DNA of 64,000 nucleotides from Bryopsis sp. KO-2023. Taxonomy: Eukaryota > Chlorophyta > Ulvophyceae > Bryopsidales > Bryopsidaceae. The DNA lies in NCBI GenBank assembly GCA_030272585.1, contig BSYQ01000006.1, positions 6,101,001 to 6,165,000 on the forward strand, in the 5' to 3' direction. Shown one piece after another: positions 12,671 through 20,732 of the stretch. The notes beneath the pieces are model-generated. The model ran no database searches, had not been told where the DNA came from, and worked only from the letters and a program-made list of their open reading frames with translations. Made by a program: the position numbers and the translations under genes. The stretch's first letter is position 1. Each line of letters starts with the position of its first letter.

Positions 12671-13138
12671 TGTAACCCCAAACCACGTCGCCTTAAACCG
12701 ATTTGGTCACCTCCACAGGAGGAGTGCTGCCACAGAACTGGGACTGTGGCAGCAGTGCAGTAATGATTGTGGTGAAAGAGCAGTCCTGCCACAGCAGGGT
12801 TTTTTATAATGATTTGTCAAGGTTTCTAAGGGCAGTTGGGTAGTAGTTAGACCGTCCATTTGTTAGGTTCAATAAGGGTTAGTAAGGGTTATTATAGGTC
12901 AAAGAGGTAGCTAGGCTGTAGCTGAAGTCTATTGGGGCTGAAGCTACAGTTTTTGTATTTATAAAGCACCTCTGAACATATTCGATGTAAGCTCTCTTTT
13001 TGTTCGAGTGTTTGTCTTCTCCTATCCGACCTTTGCACACTACCACGTTCAACCACGAGCCCTTAGGCTCTTTTCCGTTCTCCCCACGATCAGTCCCTCC
13101 GCAGGGGTGACCCAATAGGGAGAGACGACGTCATTTGT
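12671..13138 (+). repeat. Element A1 5' LTR
   Basis: 468 bp, TGTAACCCCAAACCACG to CATTTGT. Contains a TATA-like TATTTATAAAG at 12956-12966, the likely promoter, and an inverted TGCCACAG/CTGTGGCA pair near 12730. Its inner edge lacks the terminal GGTTACA present at the end of the 3' LTR. Confidence 0.9.
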
Positions 13139-13154
13139 TGGTTTCGGAGCCAGG
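13139..13154 (+). other. Element A1 primer-binding site
   Basis: TGGTTTCGGAGCCAGG directly follows the shared LTR sequence. It begins TGG, complementary to a tRNA CCA end, and differs at two positions from the plant initiator-Met site TGGTATCAGAGCCAGG. The same motif follows the LTRs of A2 and B and, in a 12-base form, C. Confidence 0.8.
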
Positions 13155-13215
13155 TTACAGCGTTCTGGAGAACTTAAGTTTCCGTGGGAGACTACTCCAA
13201 AGACTACAAGGAAGA

Positions 13216-15177
13216 ATGGCGGGAATACCATCACCATCTCTGGATAAGATATGTCGATATGAGACTATCACTTCCAGAAATTTTCGGTATGCGTTTCAGC
13301 GCTCAAGGATCTACGCGACATATCAGCAGTTCTGCGCATCAGTGGTGGACCACTATGTCCCAGAAGGACCCGGAGAGAATATTTTGGCAATACTGTACGA
13401 AGTTAACAATGTTCTGATGGCCGACTTCGACGCAGCGTATCCTCCAGGATCACACGGGAGGCCCGCAGCTTCTCCAGCAGCAGTGGCTGGAAATATTGAT
13501 GCGTTAAAGATGAACGTGGCAGGATTTCTCGTAACGGAAAGAGCTATCTTGGAGAGTCCTTCAGAAAAGGAAGCAGTCCTTCGCAAATGTGTCAAGAAAA
13601 AGGGGCAAACGTGGCTGCAGTGGATCGAGCAGTTTCGCCAAGAAGCAATGGCAGTGGAACAGGATGTGGATGATGCGAAAATAAAAGAAATTTTCTTCAA
13701 ACTACTTCCAAAGGATTGCAGAGTCGGAACGGCAGCAATGGTGACCGCCACATATGTAGACGCTATCGCAAACGCAAAGGAATGGATCATCAACGTGTTT
13801 CGCCTCGAAGATACAACAGCGAAACTCCAAGGGGACGCAATGGACATTGGAGCGGTAGGCGAGACTACAGCACCTGCAGAAACGGAAGCGCCGGTGAGAC
13901 AAGGAGAACTTCCGCAGACCGATTGGCAACAAAAGCTGAAAGAGGTACCGTTTGGCTCTCTCAAGTTTTTCATCACTCAATTGAGTAAGAGAGATCGAAG
14001 ATTCAAAGGGTTTTTGAGCTGGTTGGCAAAGAGCGGCGGCGGCGGAAACGGAGGCAACGGCGGATTCAGGAACAACGGAGGTGGATTCAGAAGAGGAGGA
14101 ACGCCATATCGTGGAATGCCTACGAGAACCGTTCAATTCGATGAACCCCAATTCGAAGACAACAACGAGTTTGAAGGATTGGAAGAAGAAGATCTCTATC
14201 AGCCCGAGACAAACTATGTCGGGACCATTTCTGCCGTGCCTGTGGCAAAAGTGCCGACGAGGAAATGGAAGAAGTCCGAGAGAACCCAGTACCGCCGTGG
14301 GAAACCAACCAGTGGACCAAAGCAAACAAGGAGTTCCAAGAGTCCTGAAACCGGAGGGATTTTGAAGACCAAAACTTACAAGGAAGTTTTGACTGTGGGA
14401 AAATCAGCAGGACTCCTGACAACCAAGATGTCTCTCGTGTCTACAGCCGCAGAAAGTGTGGAAGAATTCGCTATTATCGACACGGGAGCAGCCGTCAATG
14501 TGATTTCCACGGATCTGGCAAAAAGATTGGGGGTGTCGCCAAAGCAAGAAGGAGCACCCAGTAAAATTCGAACGGCTGATGGCAGGACTGTGGAGACTGA
14601 AGGCAGCATTTCTTCCATCAAGATAGGAACCGAGGGGAAGAAGGTTTCCGCGGATTTTTACGTGATGAAGGAGCCCGGATACGAGCTGTTGGTCGGCATG
14701 CCTATTCTCAACTCGTTGAACGCCGTGATCGATGTTCGAAGGAAGAAGATCCACATAGGATCTGGAAAAACTCTCCAATGCATGGTCACAAGATTGCCTG
14801 AGGAAGTAGTGCTTCCAGAAAGGGAGAAAACGGACGAAGAGAGTGTGGAGCTGACTTCTGCCAAACGACATCTCAAGATTGTCAACGTTGCAAAGGATCG
14901 ATATTCTGTACCTCTGGGGAGAAACTTGGTGCTCAAGCCGCATTCACTCTCCACGATTTGGATACCGATCAAGACATCCAAGGAGATCGAGCTCAGTCCA
15001 GTCGTTCCGAATGGCAGTATCGCCATTCATGCAGGATTGAATTATAAGGGTCAGTACCTCCGCGTCCAAATCAGCAATTGGAATGACCTGCCCGTCCAAT
15101 TGCCGAGCAACTACAAGGTTGCGACTTTCGTGCACGAGGGACCCGTCAAATTCAATGACCGGGAGGTATCAAACTAG
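13216..15177 (+). CDS. Element A1 Gag-protease
   Basis: 653 aa from the first ATG after the LTR, in strong context (AAGAATGG). The first about 250 residues are a helical, capsid-like region (WLQWIEQFRQEAMAVEQ, AMDIGAVGE). Where a CCHC zinc knuckle is normally found there is instead a Gly/Arg-rich stretch at about residues 274-302 (GGNGGFRNNGGGFRRGG). A retropepsin-like domain follows with the active-site motif at D422 (AIIDTGAAVNVIS) and a YELLVGMPIL flap/ILG-type segment. The frame ends AAC TAG, with a strong hairpin beginning 2 nt later. RT lies in the -1 frame, open from 15159, so the frames overlap by 19 nt and a Gag-Pol product by -1 frameshifting is likely. Confidence 0.88.
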   Translation: MAGIPSPSLDKICRYETITSRNFRYAFQRSRIYATYQQFCASVVDHYVPEGPGENILAILYEVNNVLMADFDAAYPPGSHGRPAASPAAVAGNIDALKMNVAGFLVTERAILESPSEKEAVLRKCVKKKGQTWLQWIEQFRQEAMAVEQDVDDAKIKEIFFKLLPKDCRVGTAAMVTATYVDAIANAKEWIINVFRLEDTTAKLQGDAMDIGAVGETTAPAETEAPVRQGELPQTDWQQKLKEVPFGSLKFFITQLSKRDRRFKGFLSWLAKSGGGGNGGNGGFRNNGGGFRRGGTPYRGMPTRTVQFDEPQFEDNNEFEGLEEEDLYQPETNYVGTISAVPVAKVPTRKWKKSERTQYRRGKPTSGPKQTRSSKSPETGGILKTKTYKEVLTVGKSAGLLTTKMSLVSTAAESVEEFAIIDTGAAVNVISTDLAKRLGVSPKQEGAPSKIRTADGRTVETEGSISSIKIGTEGKKVSADFYVMKEPGYELLVGMPILNSLNAVIDVRRKKIHIGSGKTLQCMVTRLPEEVVLPEREKTDEESVELTSAKRHLKIVNVAKDRYSVPLGRNLVLKPHSLSTIWIPIKTSKEIELSPVVPNGSIAIHAGLNYKGQYLRVQISNWNDLPVQLPSNYKVATFVHEGPVKFNDREVSN

Positions 15178-15211
15178 AAAGGCCCGTCGAAAGGGGACTT
15201 CGGACGGGCCT
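15168..15211 (+). promoter_or_regulatory. Element A1 putative -1 frameshift signal
   Basis: ATCAAAC (15168-15174) precedes the gag stop TAG. After a 5-nt spacer a hairpin pairs AGGCCCGTC (15180-15188) with GACGGGCCT (15203-15211); further CGAA/TTCG pairing can extend it past one bulged G. ACTAG words flank the stem on both sides. Spacing matches known -1 frameshift stimulators; the heptamer is not canonical, but its AAC TAG end matches element D's UUUAAAC site. Conserved in A2 at 43821-43864. Confidence 0.6.
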
Positions 15212-15239
15212 AACTAGATCCGAACAAGACAAAGAAGCC

Positions 15240-16742
15240 ATGGCAGAAGCACTAAAGGATATGGTGAGGAAACACCCGGAGGTATTCGGCCCGATCATAC
15301 CTCCGCAGCAAACGAAAATGGAGGAACTAGCGGTATCGATGGAGGAGTGCGGCTATAGGAGAGAGCCGCCAAAGTCGAACGTCCCCCAAAGGAGCATCCA
15401 AGACCAGAGATTGTCCGAGGAACAAGTGAAGGAGTGGTTAAAGGAACAGGTGGAACTCGGGTTCATAGAACCTTTGCAACGGAAGGACTATCCTCGCGGC
15501 GTATACTGGAATCCATCCCAGATAAGCTACTGCGAAAGGAGAAAGGGACCGAGGCCGATAATAGACTTCAGGAAGCTCAACACCTACGGCAGCGATGAGC
15601 ACCAACCGGGCATTCAAGACGCAAGAAGACTGGTGCGATCTATCCCGGGCAAGTGGAAGTACTTCATCGTCGTGGACATAGCCAAGGCATACAATAAAGT
15701 GCCGATCAAGAAGGAGGTCAAGGCATTGACGGCGTTCAAAGTGGGGAGCAAAGAGTTTGTCAACAGCACCATTCCCCACGGCACTTCGTGGTCCGTGAGG
15801 GTATTCAACGACAAGATGTGCCGGGTATTCGAAGGTTTGGAGGAGTTCCGCCGCTACATGGATGATCTGCTCATTGGCGGTGCTACTGTGGAGGAGTGCT
15901 TCCAGAACTTCGGTAGAATAGTTTCTCGATGCAAGGAATACGGACTTCAAATCAACCAAAGGAAAATCGTCAGTGGAACTGAGGTGAAGTTTCTCGGGTT
16001 CCACATTCAACTAGGAAAGTTTCATCCGGATATACCTTGGGAAAAAGTGAATGAAACTATTGCTAAACTGGTTGGACCGGCGGAACTGAGGGAAATTCAG
16101 CAGCTCCGCGGTCTGCTGAACGCCTTCAAGAACTCGACTCTGGAATGGGACATGCAACATTTGCTATCCAGGATGGAAGCCAATCAAGTACCGCCACAGG
16201 AGATAAAGGCGGAACTACAAAGTAAGGTATCGCAATGGCTGAGTCGTTGCTATTGCCGTGCATTTTCTGCCGGCGATACTCAACGGAAGTTGTTTGTTGA
16301 TTGGGCTTCTATTGATACATCAGAGTATTTTGGATATATTTTGACGGATGGATCGGGGAGGATTTTATACCTCGGACACGGAAAAATAAGTGGACAACAT
16401 TCAAGTTTCTTGGGGGAAGTATTGGCAGCTATGAGCGCCGTTAAGGAAATACCCACAGATTTGTGGAGGGGAACTGCCGTTCAGATTTTTTCCGATAATT
16501 GGGCGGCAGTGAAAAGTCTATGGGCTCACCTCACCCAAGAGGGGAAAGAAGCAGCACCTATTAAGGATTTGAGAACTTTGAGAGCGGTAACGGGAATCAA
16601 AGAAATTTTGCAGTTCAGCGGTTGTTCGAGTATCTCCGTACAACACATAGATGGGAAAGCCAATTTTGTGGCTGATCATTTGAGTAGATGGTATGAAATT
16701 CGGAGTACTTCACAGTGGAAACGAAGTGGGTTACAGCTGTAA
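15240..16742 (+). CDS. Element A1 reverse transcriptase-RNase H, no integrase
   Basis: 500 aa from ATG 15240; the same frame is open back to 15159, allowing entry by -1 frameshift. RT motifs: RPIIDFRKLN, catalytic Asp at about 146 in FIVVDIAKAY, and YMDD at 206-209. RNase H follows: Asp in LFVDWAS (about 354), Glu in LGEVLAAMSAV, Asp in FSDNWAAVKSL and Asp in FVADHLSRW. RT is Ty3/gypsy-like but divergent, and the RNase H reads like the archaeal-type domain of some plant elements (low certainty). No HHCC or DDE integrase motif; the frame ends WKRSGLQL with its stop inside the 3' LTR. Confidence 0.9.
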   Translation: MAEALKDMVRKHPEVFGPIIPPQQTKMEELAVSMEECGYRREPPKSNVPQRSIQDQRLSEEQVKEWLKEQVELGFIEPLQRKDYPRGVYWNPSQISYCERRKGPRPIIDFRKLNTYGSDEHQPGIQDARRLVRSIPGKWKYFIVVDIAKAYNKVPIKKEVKALTAFKVGSKEFVNSTIPHGTSWSVRVFNDKMCRVFEGLEEFRRYMDDLLIGGATVEECFQNFGRIVSRCKEYGLQINQRKIVSGTEVKFLGFHIQLGKFHPDIPWEKVNETIAKLVGPAELREIQQLRGLLNAFKNSTLEWDMQHLLSRMEANQVPPQEIKAELQSKVSQWLSRCYCRAFSAGDTQRKLFVDWASIDTSEYFGYILTDGSGRILYLGHGKISGQHSSFLGEVLAAMSAVKEIPTDLWRGTAVQIFSDNWAAVKSLWAHLTQEGKEAAPIKDLRTLRAVTGIKEILQFSGCSSISVQHIDGKANFVADHLSRWYEIRSTSQWKRSGLQL

Positions 16743-16744
16743 CC
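16729..16744 (+). other. Palindrome at A1 internal/3' LTR junction
   Basis: GGTTACAGCTGTAACC is a perfect 16-bp palindrome made of the right-end heptamer GGTTACA, GC, and the LTR start TGTAACC. The same palindrome lies at the equivalent place in A2 (45382-45397) and B (30257-30272). It looks like a junction of the two outer element ends. Confidence 0.85.
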
Positions 16745-17212
16745 CCAAACCACGTCGCCTTAAACCGATTTGGTCACCTCCACAGGAGGAGTGCTGCCAC
16801 AGAACTGGGACTGTGGCAGCAGTGCAGTAATGATTGTGGTGAAAGAGCAGTCCTGCCACAGCAGGGTTTTTTATAATGATTTGTCAAGGTTTCTAAGGGC
16901 AGTTGGGTAGTAGTTAGACCGTCCATTTGTTAGGTTCAATAAGGGTTAGTAAGGGTTATTATAGGTCAAAGAGGTAGCTAGGCTGTAGCTGAAGTCTATT
17001 GGGGCTGAAGCTACAGTTTTTGTATTTATAAAGCACCTCTGAACATATTCGATGTAAGCTCTCTTTTTGTTCGAGTGTTTGTCTTCTCCTATCCGACCTT
17101 TGCACACTACCACGTTCAACCACGAGCCCTTAGGCTCTTTTCCGTTCTCCCCACGATCAGTCCCTCCGCAGGGGTGACCCAATAGGGAGAGACGACGTCA
17201 TTTGTGGTTACA
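16738..17212 (+). repeat. Element A1 3' LTR (7 bp longer than 5' LTR)
   Basis: 475 bp. The first 468 bp match the 5' LTR; the last 7 bp, GGTTACA, are absent from the inner end of the 5' LTR, which runs directly into the primer-binding site. The terminal GGTTACA is the inverted repeat of the element start. Confidence 0.9.
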
Positions 17213-17673
17213 AACGAGGTCTGAAATGGACACCAGACCCTGGGTCTGGGTGCCCAACATCCACTGAAACAATAACAGGCCCTCAGCTGAGGGTAAAAAG
17301 GAACGATCAATATACTTCCAGATTGTGTTTGAGGAACCGGACCAGCCGCCCCAATGACAGAGTTTTTCGGTCACCACACCAATTGCGAACGCCTCGGTCA
17401 CCGACCCGCGGCGTAAAGAGTGTGGCGTCAGCTGGGAAAGTGTCGGAGGAAGAGATAACTCGGCCAAAACACTGTGAAACCACGCGGCGAAGGTGGCTCG
17501 AGTGAGTGTAGCAGCCTCGCCTGGTAGTCGAAAAAGCAGCTGGGTCTCGAACTCAGATGCTGTCTCGTAACATTGACGTTTGGTAGCCAAAAACCTTCGC
17601 ACAAGGTTGCCCACACTGGGGCAAGTAGATATTTTGAAAGTGCGCAGACGATACACCCCGGAGCGTCTGCGCT
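17213..17673 (-). pseudogene. DIRS-like element: tyrosine recombinase C-terminal fragment
   Basis: Minus-strand frame caught between A1 and B. It contains the tyrosine-recombinase catalytic core: LTPHSLRRGSVTE (His-x-x-Arg box), HWGGW (second His/Trp position) and the Tyr in WKYIDRSF. Upstream LVRRFLATKRQ and TRATFAAWFHSVL fit the middle of the domain. The N-terminal part with the first catalytic Arg is missing. Downstream the frame continues across A1 into 12670-12626 and stops there. DIRS-type elements use such a recombinase instead of a DDE integrase. With the RT-RNase H at 30804-32564 this is the remains of one or two DIRS-like copies. Confidence 0.82.
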
Positions 17674-18204
17674 TGTAACCCCAAACCACGTCGCCTCCAC
17701 TGATTTCGTCACACTGGCCAAGGCCAGAGTGCTATCGGGTAGAGGAGGGGTAGTTAGGACAGTCCAGCCACAGTCTGGAAGTAGCAGTCCAGCTGCGGAA
17801 ATGACTAGGTTGGACGGTCCTAGGGGTAGAGACTAAGGGAAGGGATTGAGGGAGGTTAGGAAGATCAGCTAGGCTTGATAGGTTAGGTAGTCCCCATCAG
17901 TAGGTGGGATCCTAGGTGATCAGTGGGACTAGGGTGAGTCAGGCGGCAGCCTATTTAATGGCTGATCTTAGGTTATTGGACATTCTGGGTGAGGCTTTTG
18001 TGTTTATTCGGGTTTGGACCCTTTATTGATTGTTGTAAGAAAGCTTGTGTGAAGAGTCCTGAGTAAGGTGCCTTGCAAAGGCCGTGTGATCAAGTTCAAG
18101 AGGGGCTGTCCCCACTTCCGCCGTTCCCGTTCTGCAGAAACGCCATCACAACCGTTAAGTACGGCTGCAGGGGTGACCCCAGCGGTCAAGGTTACCCTAT
18201 TTGT
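17674..18204 (+). repeat. Element B 5' LTR
   Basis: 531 bp from TGTAACCCC to CTATTTGT. A possible TATA-like CTATTTAATGG lies near 17950. No ATG occurs between about 17960 and the LTR end, continuing the ATG-free stretch downstream. Confidence 0.9.
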
Positions 18205-18220
18205 TGGTTTCGGAGCCAGG
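18205..18220 (+). other. Element B primer-binding site
   Basis: TGGTTTCGGAGCCAGG, identical to that of A1 and A2 and adjacent to the shared LTR end. Confidence 0.8.
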
Positions 18221-18236
18221 TTGCGCACACTTTTGA

Positions 18237-20732
18237 GCTGTGCTGCAGCAGGCGTGCTACACATTCTGGAAAAACGTGCAGGAAGGCAGTCTGGACGATC
18301 AGGAGTTAAAGGCGGCTGGCTTTCGCCTGCGCCTATACCATTGGCAGGAACGGGAACAGGTTGCAGAGGAAGTAGCTTATAGACCACCCCTGACAATACA
18401 CCCTGAGTTTATCGGACCCATACCTGCCATATTTGAGGACGAGTGGGTTGCTGTGTGGTGCCATCGTTTCCGCGCGAAGAGTTTTTGGTGGATATATCAG
18501 AGTGTACTCACAGGCCTGTTAACCAAGGAAGAGGGGGACTCACAAACTCGTGAGCTGTTCAGTAACGACTTATCTGGTCTTTTCAAGCTAGCCCGAGACA
18601 GAGCGCGTGATCACGAGGTCTCACGGCTGTTCTGGGGAGAGCACGAGGCAGCACGGCTGGGTACAGAGCGAGTGGAAGAACGGGTATCGGAGGAACTGCG
18701 AAAAGCCGAGCAGCAGTGGAAAACGAAGTTCCTCAAGGGTCTTGAAGACGAGTACCACCAAAGAACGGAGGGAGACGCCGAGGGATCACGCCCAGCAAGC
18801 AGAAGTTCCCCAGATCTGAGTGGCGGCGCAGGAGAAGTTGGAGAAGTTGGAGAACCTGAGGAAAAACCGGACAGCGAGATCAGTGAAGAGAGCCTTGGTG
18901 GCGGCGCGGAGACAGTGCACGACGAGACTGAGCAAGGCAGCGCGAGAGAGCAGCCCAGGGTTGAGTCGGAGGACGAGGAAAGAGAGAGCCACGAAGACTT
19001 TCCCCGTGATTGGGAAGCCGAGGTTGTTGTAGAAGAAGTCGGAGTCGAACCTGTTGAAGAAGGAGCCTCTGAAGGAGATCTTGTTGGAGCCACTGACCAA
19101 GAGGAAGCCGAGGTTGTTGTGGAAGAAGTCGGAGTCGAACCTGTGGAAGAAGGAGCCTCTGAAGGAGATCTCGTTGGAGCCACTGACCAAGAGGAAGCCG
19201 AGGTTGTTGTGGAAGAAGTCGGAGTCGAACCTGTTGAAGAAGGGGCCTCTGAAGGAGATCTTGTTGGAGCCACTGACCAAGAGGAAGCCGAGGTTGTTGT
19301 GGAGGAAGTCGGAGTCGAACCTGTTGAAGAAGGAGCCTCTGAAGGAGATCTTGTTGGAGCCACTGACCAAGAGGAAGCCGAGGTTGTTGTGGAAGAAGTC
19401 GAAGTCGAACCTGTTGAAGAGGGAGCCTCTGAAGGAGATCTTGTTGGAACCACTGACCAAGAGGAAGCCGAGGTTGCTGTGGAAGAAGTCGGAGTCGAAC
19501 CTGTTGAAGAAGGAGCCTCTGAAGGAGATCTTGTTGGAACCACTGACCAAGAGGAAGCCGAGGTTGTTGTGGAAGAAGTCGGAGTCGAACCTGTTGAAGA
19601 AGGAGCCTCTGAAGGAGATCTTGTTGGAACCACTGACCAAGAGGAAGCCGAGGTTGTTGTGGAAGAAGTCGGGGTCGAACCTAGTGAAGAAGGAGCCTCT
19701 GAAGGAGATCTTGTTGGAACCACTGACCAAGAGGAAGCCGAGGTTGTTGTAGAAGAAGTCGGAGTCGAACCTGTTGAAGAAGGAGCCTCCGAAGGAGATC
19801 TTGTTGGAGCCACTGACCAAGAGGAAGCCGAGGTTGTTGTGGAAGAAGTCGAAGTCGAACCTGTTGAAGAAGGAGCCTCCGAAGGAGATCTTGTTGGAAC
19901 CACTGACCAAGAGGAAGCCGAGGTTGTCGTAGAAGAAGTCGGAGTCGAACCTGTTGAAGAAGGAGCCTCTGAAGGAGATCTTGTTGGAACCACTGACCAA
20001 GAGGAAGCCGAGGTTGTTGTGGAAGAAGTCGGAGTCGAACCTGTTGAAGAAGGAGCCTCTGAAGGAGATCTTGTTGGAACCACTGACCAAGAGGAAGCCG
20101 AGGTTGTTGTGGAAGAAGTCGGAGTCGAACCTGTTGAAGAAGGAGCCTCTGAAGGAGATCTTGTTGGAACCACTGACCACGAGGAGGCTGAGGTTGTTGA
20201 AGAGGAAATCAGTGTTGAGCCAGACGAGGAAGGAGGAAGTGCGGCCGTTCCAGGGAGTAGCGGAGAGACCAACGGAGTGGGATCAGGCGGAGGAACTGAG
20301 TACCACAGCGCCGCTAGTTGGGCGGAAGGAAGAGCCTATCGTATCGAGCCAGGGTTTCCAGAGGACCCTTCTGAGCCATCGAGTACCACTTCAGACGAGG
20401 AAGAGTCCCACGAAGGAGAAGGCGAAAGAGAGTCGACCTCCAGTTCTGGGGAAGGATCGTTACCCCCAGATCAGCCCCCGCTGAACCCATTTTTTGCCTT
20501 CGACGACGAAGGAGAAGGCGAGAGTGGATCATCCTCCAGTGCTGAGGAAGAACCGTTACCAGACCAGCCCCCGCTGAACCCATTTGCCTTTGAGGTTGGA
20601 CTTCCCTATCTCCAACCACCAGTCCCACCTGTTCCTCCACCCGTTCCACCTGTACCACCTGGTCCACCACCAGTCCCTCCACCACCCCCTCCACCACCTC
20701 CTCCACCACACCCACCAGGCGGAGTCGGTGCT
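18237..20732 (+). CDS. Element B ATG-free open leader in frame with Gag
   Basis: About 830 codons without a stop, in frame with gag, yet I find no ATG in any forward frame from the primer-binding site to 20732. The N-terminal 180 residues look like real protein (AGFRLRLYHWQERE, FRAKSFWWIYQSVLTGLL, LFKLARDRARDHEVSRLFWGEHEAARLG) but match no domain I know. Then come thirteen acidic 30-residue repeats, an acidic Ser/Glu region and a long Pro stretch. Translation would need a non-AUG start (a CTG lies at 18243) or a spliced leader; otherwise ribosomes would scan to the first AUG at 20733. MLV glycoGag, an N-terminally extended Gag from a CUG, is a formal analogue. Confidence 0.65.
19021..20190 (+). 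repeat. Thirteen tandem 90-bp repeats
   Basis: Unit begins AGGTTGTTGTGGAAGAAGTC and ends GACCAAGAGGAAGCCG; a degenerate fourteenth copy follows. It encodes an acidic 30-residue repeat (VEPVEEGASEGDLVG and flanks). Because 90 is a multiple of three, long open frames also appear in other frames on both strands; I treat those as by-products. Copies differ by a few substitutions, so copy number probably varies between insertions. Confidence 0.95.

Larger units (their letters stand above)
12671..17212 (+). mobile_element. Element A1: integrase-less Ty3/gypsy-like LTR retrotransposon
   Basis: Complete element with 6-bp target duplication AACGAG (12665-12670 and 17213-17218). Order: 5' LTR, primer-binding site, gag-protease, hairpin, RT-RNase H, 3' LTR. 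The RNase H frame ends with TAA at 16740-16742, inside the 3' LTR, so there is no room for an integrase. Outer ends are TGTAACC and GGTTACA, a 7-bp inverted repeat. The paired LTRs look identical apart from the 7-bp 3' extension, implying recent insertion. It sits in the 3' end of a DIRS-like recombinase gene. A near-identical copy, A2, lies at 41325-45864. Integration presumably needs integrase in trans; element B is the obvious candidate (inference). Confidence 0.92.

Noticed and set aside
12420-12686. 88-codon minus-strand frame left of A1
   Set aside because: Its start lies in the A1 LTR and it is in a different frame from the recombinase; only the 45 bp continuing the recombinase are meaningful.
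12879-13115. 78-codon minus-strand frame repeated in all four A-element LTRs
   Set aside because: Lies entirely inside the LTR; its repetition simply reflects LTR copies, and no domain or start context supports it.
13135-13215. Upstream extension of the A1 gag frame through the primer-binding site
   Set aside because: Begins at a TTG in the LTR edge; the first ATG at 13216 has strong context and is the reasonable start.
19021-20190. CRISPR-like array
   Set aside because: Units are contiguous 90-bp coding repeats with no spacers, in a eukaryotic retrotransposon.
18611-20272. Long minus-strand open frames (up to 553 codons) antisense to element B's repeats
   Set aside because: They consist almost wholly of the 90-bp repeat read in other frames; Ser/Pro/Thr-rich and Phe-rich low-complexity products with no domain.
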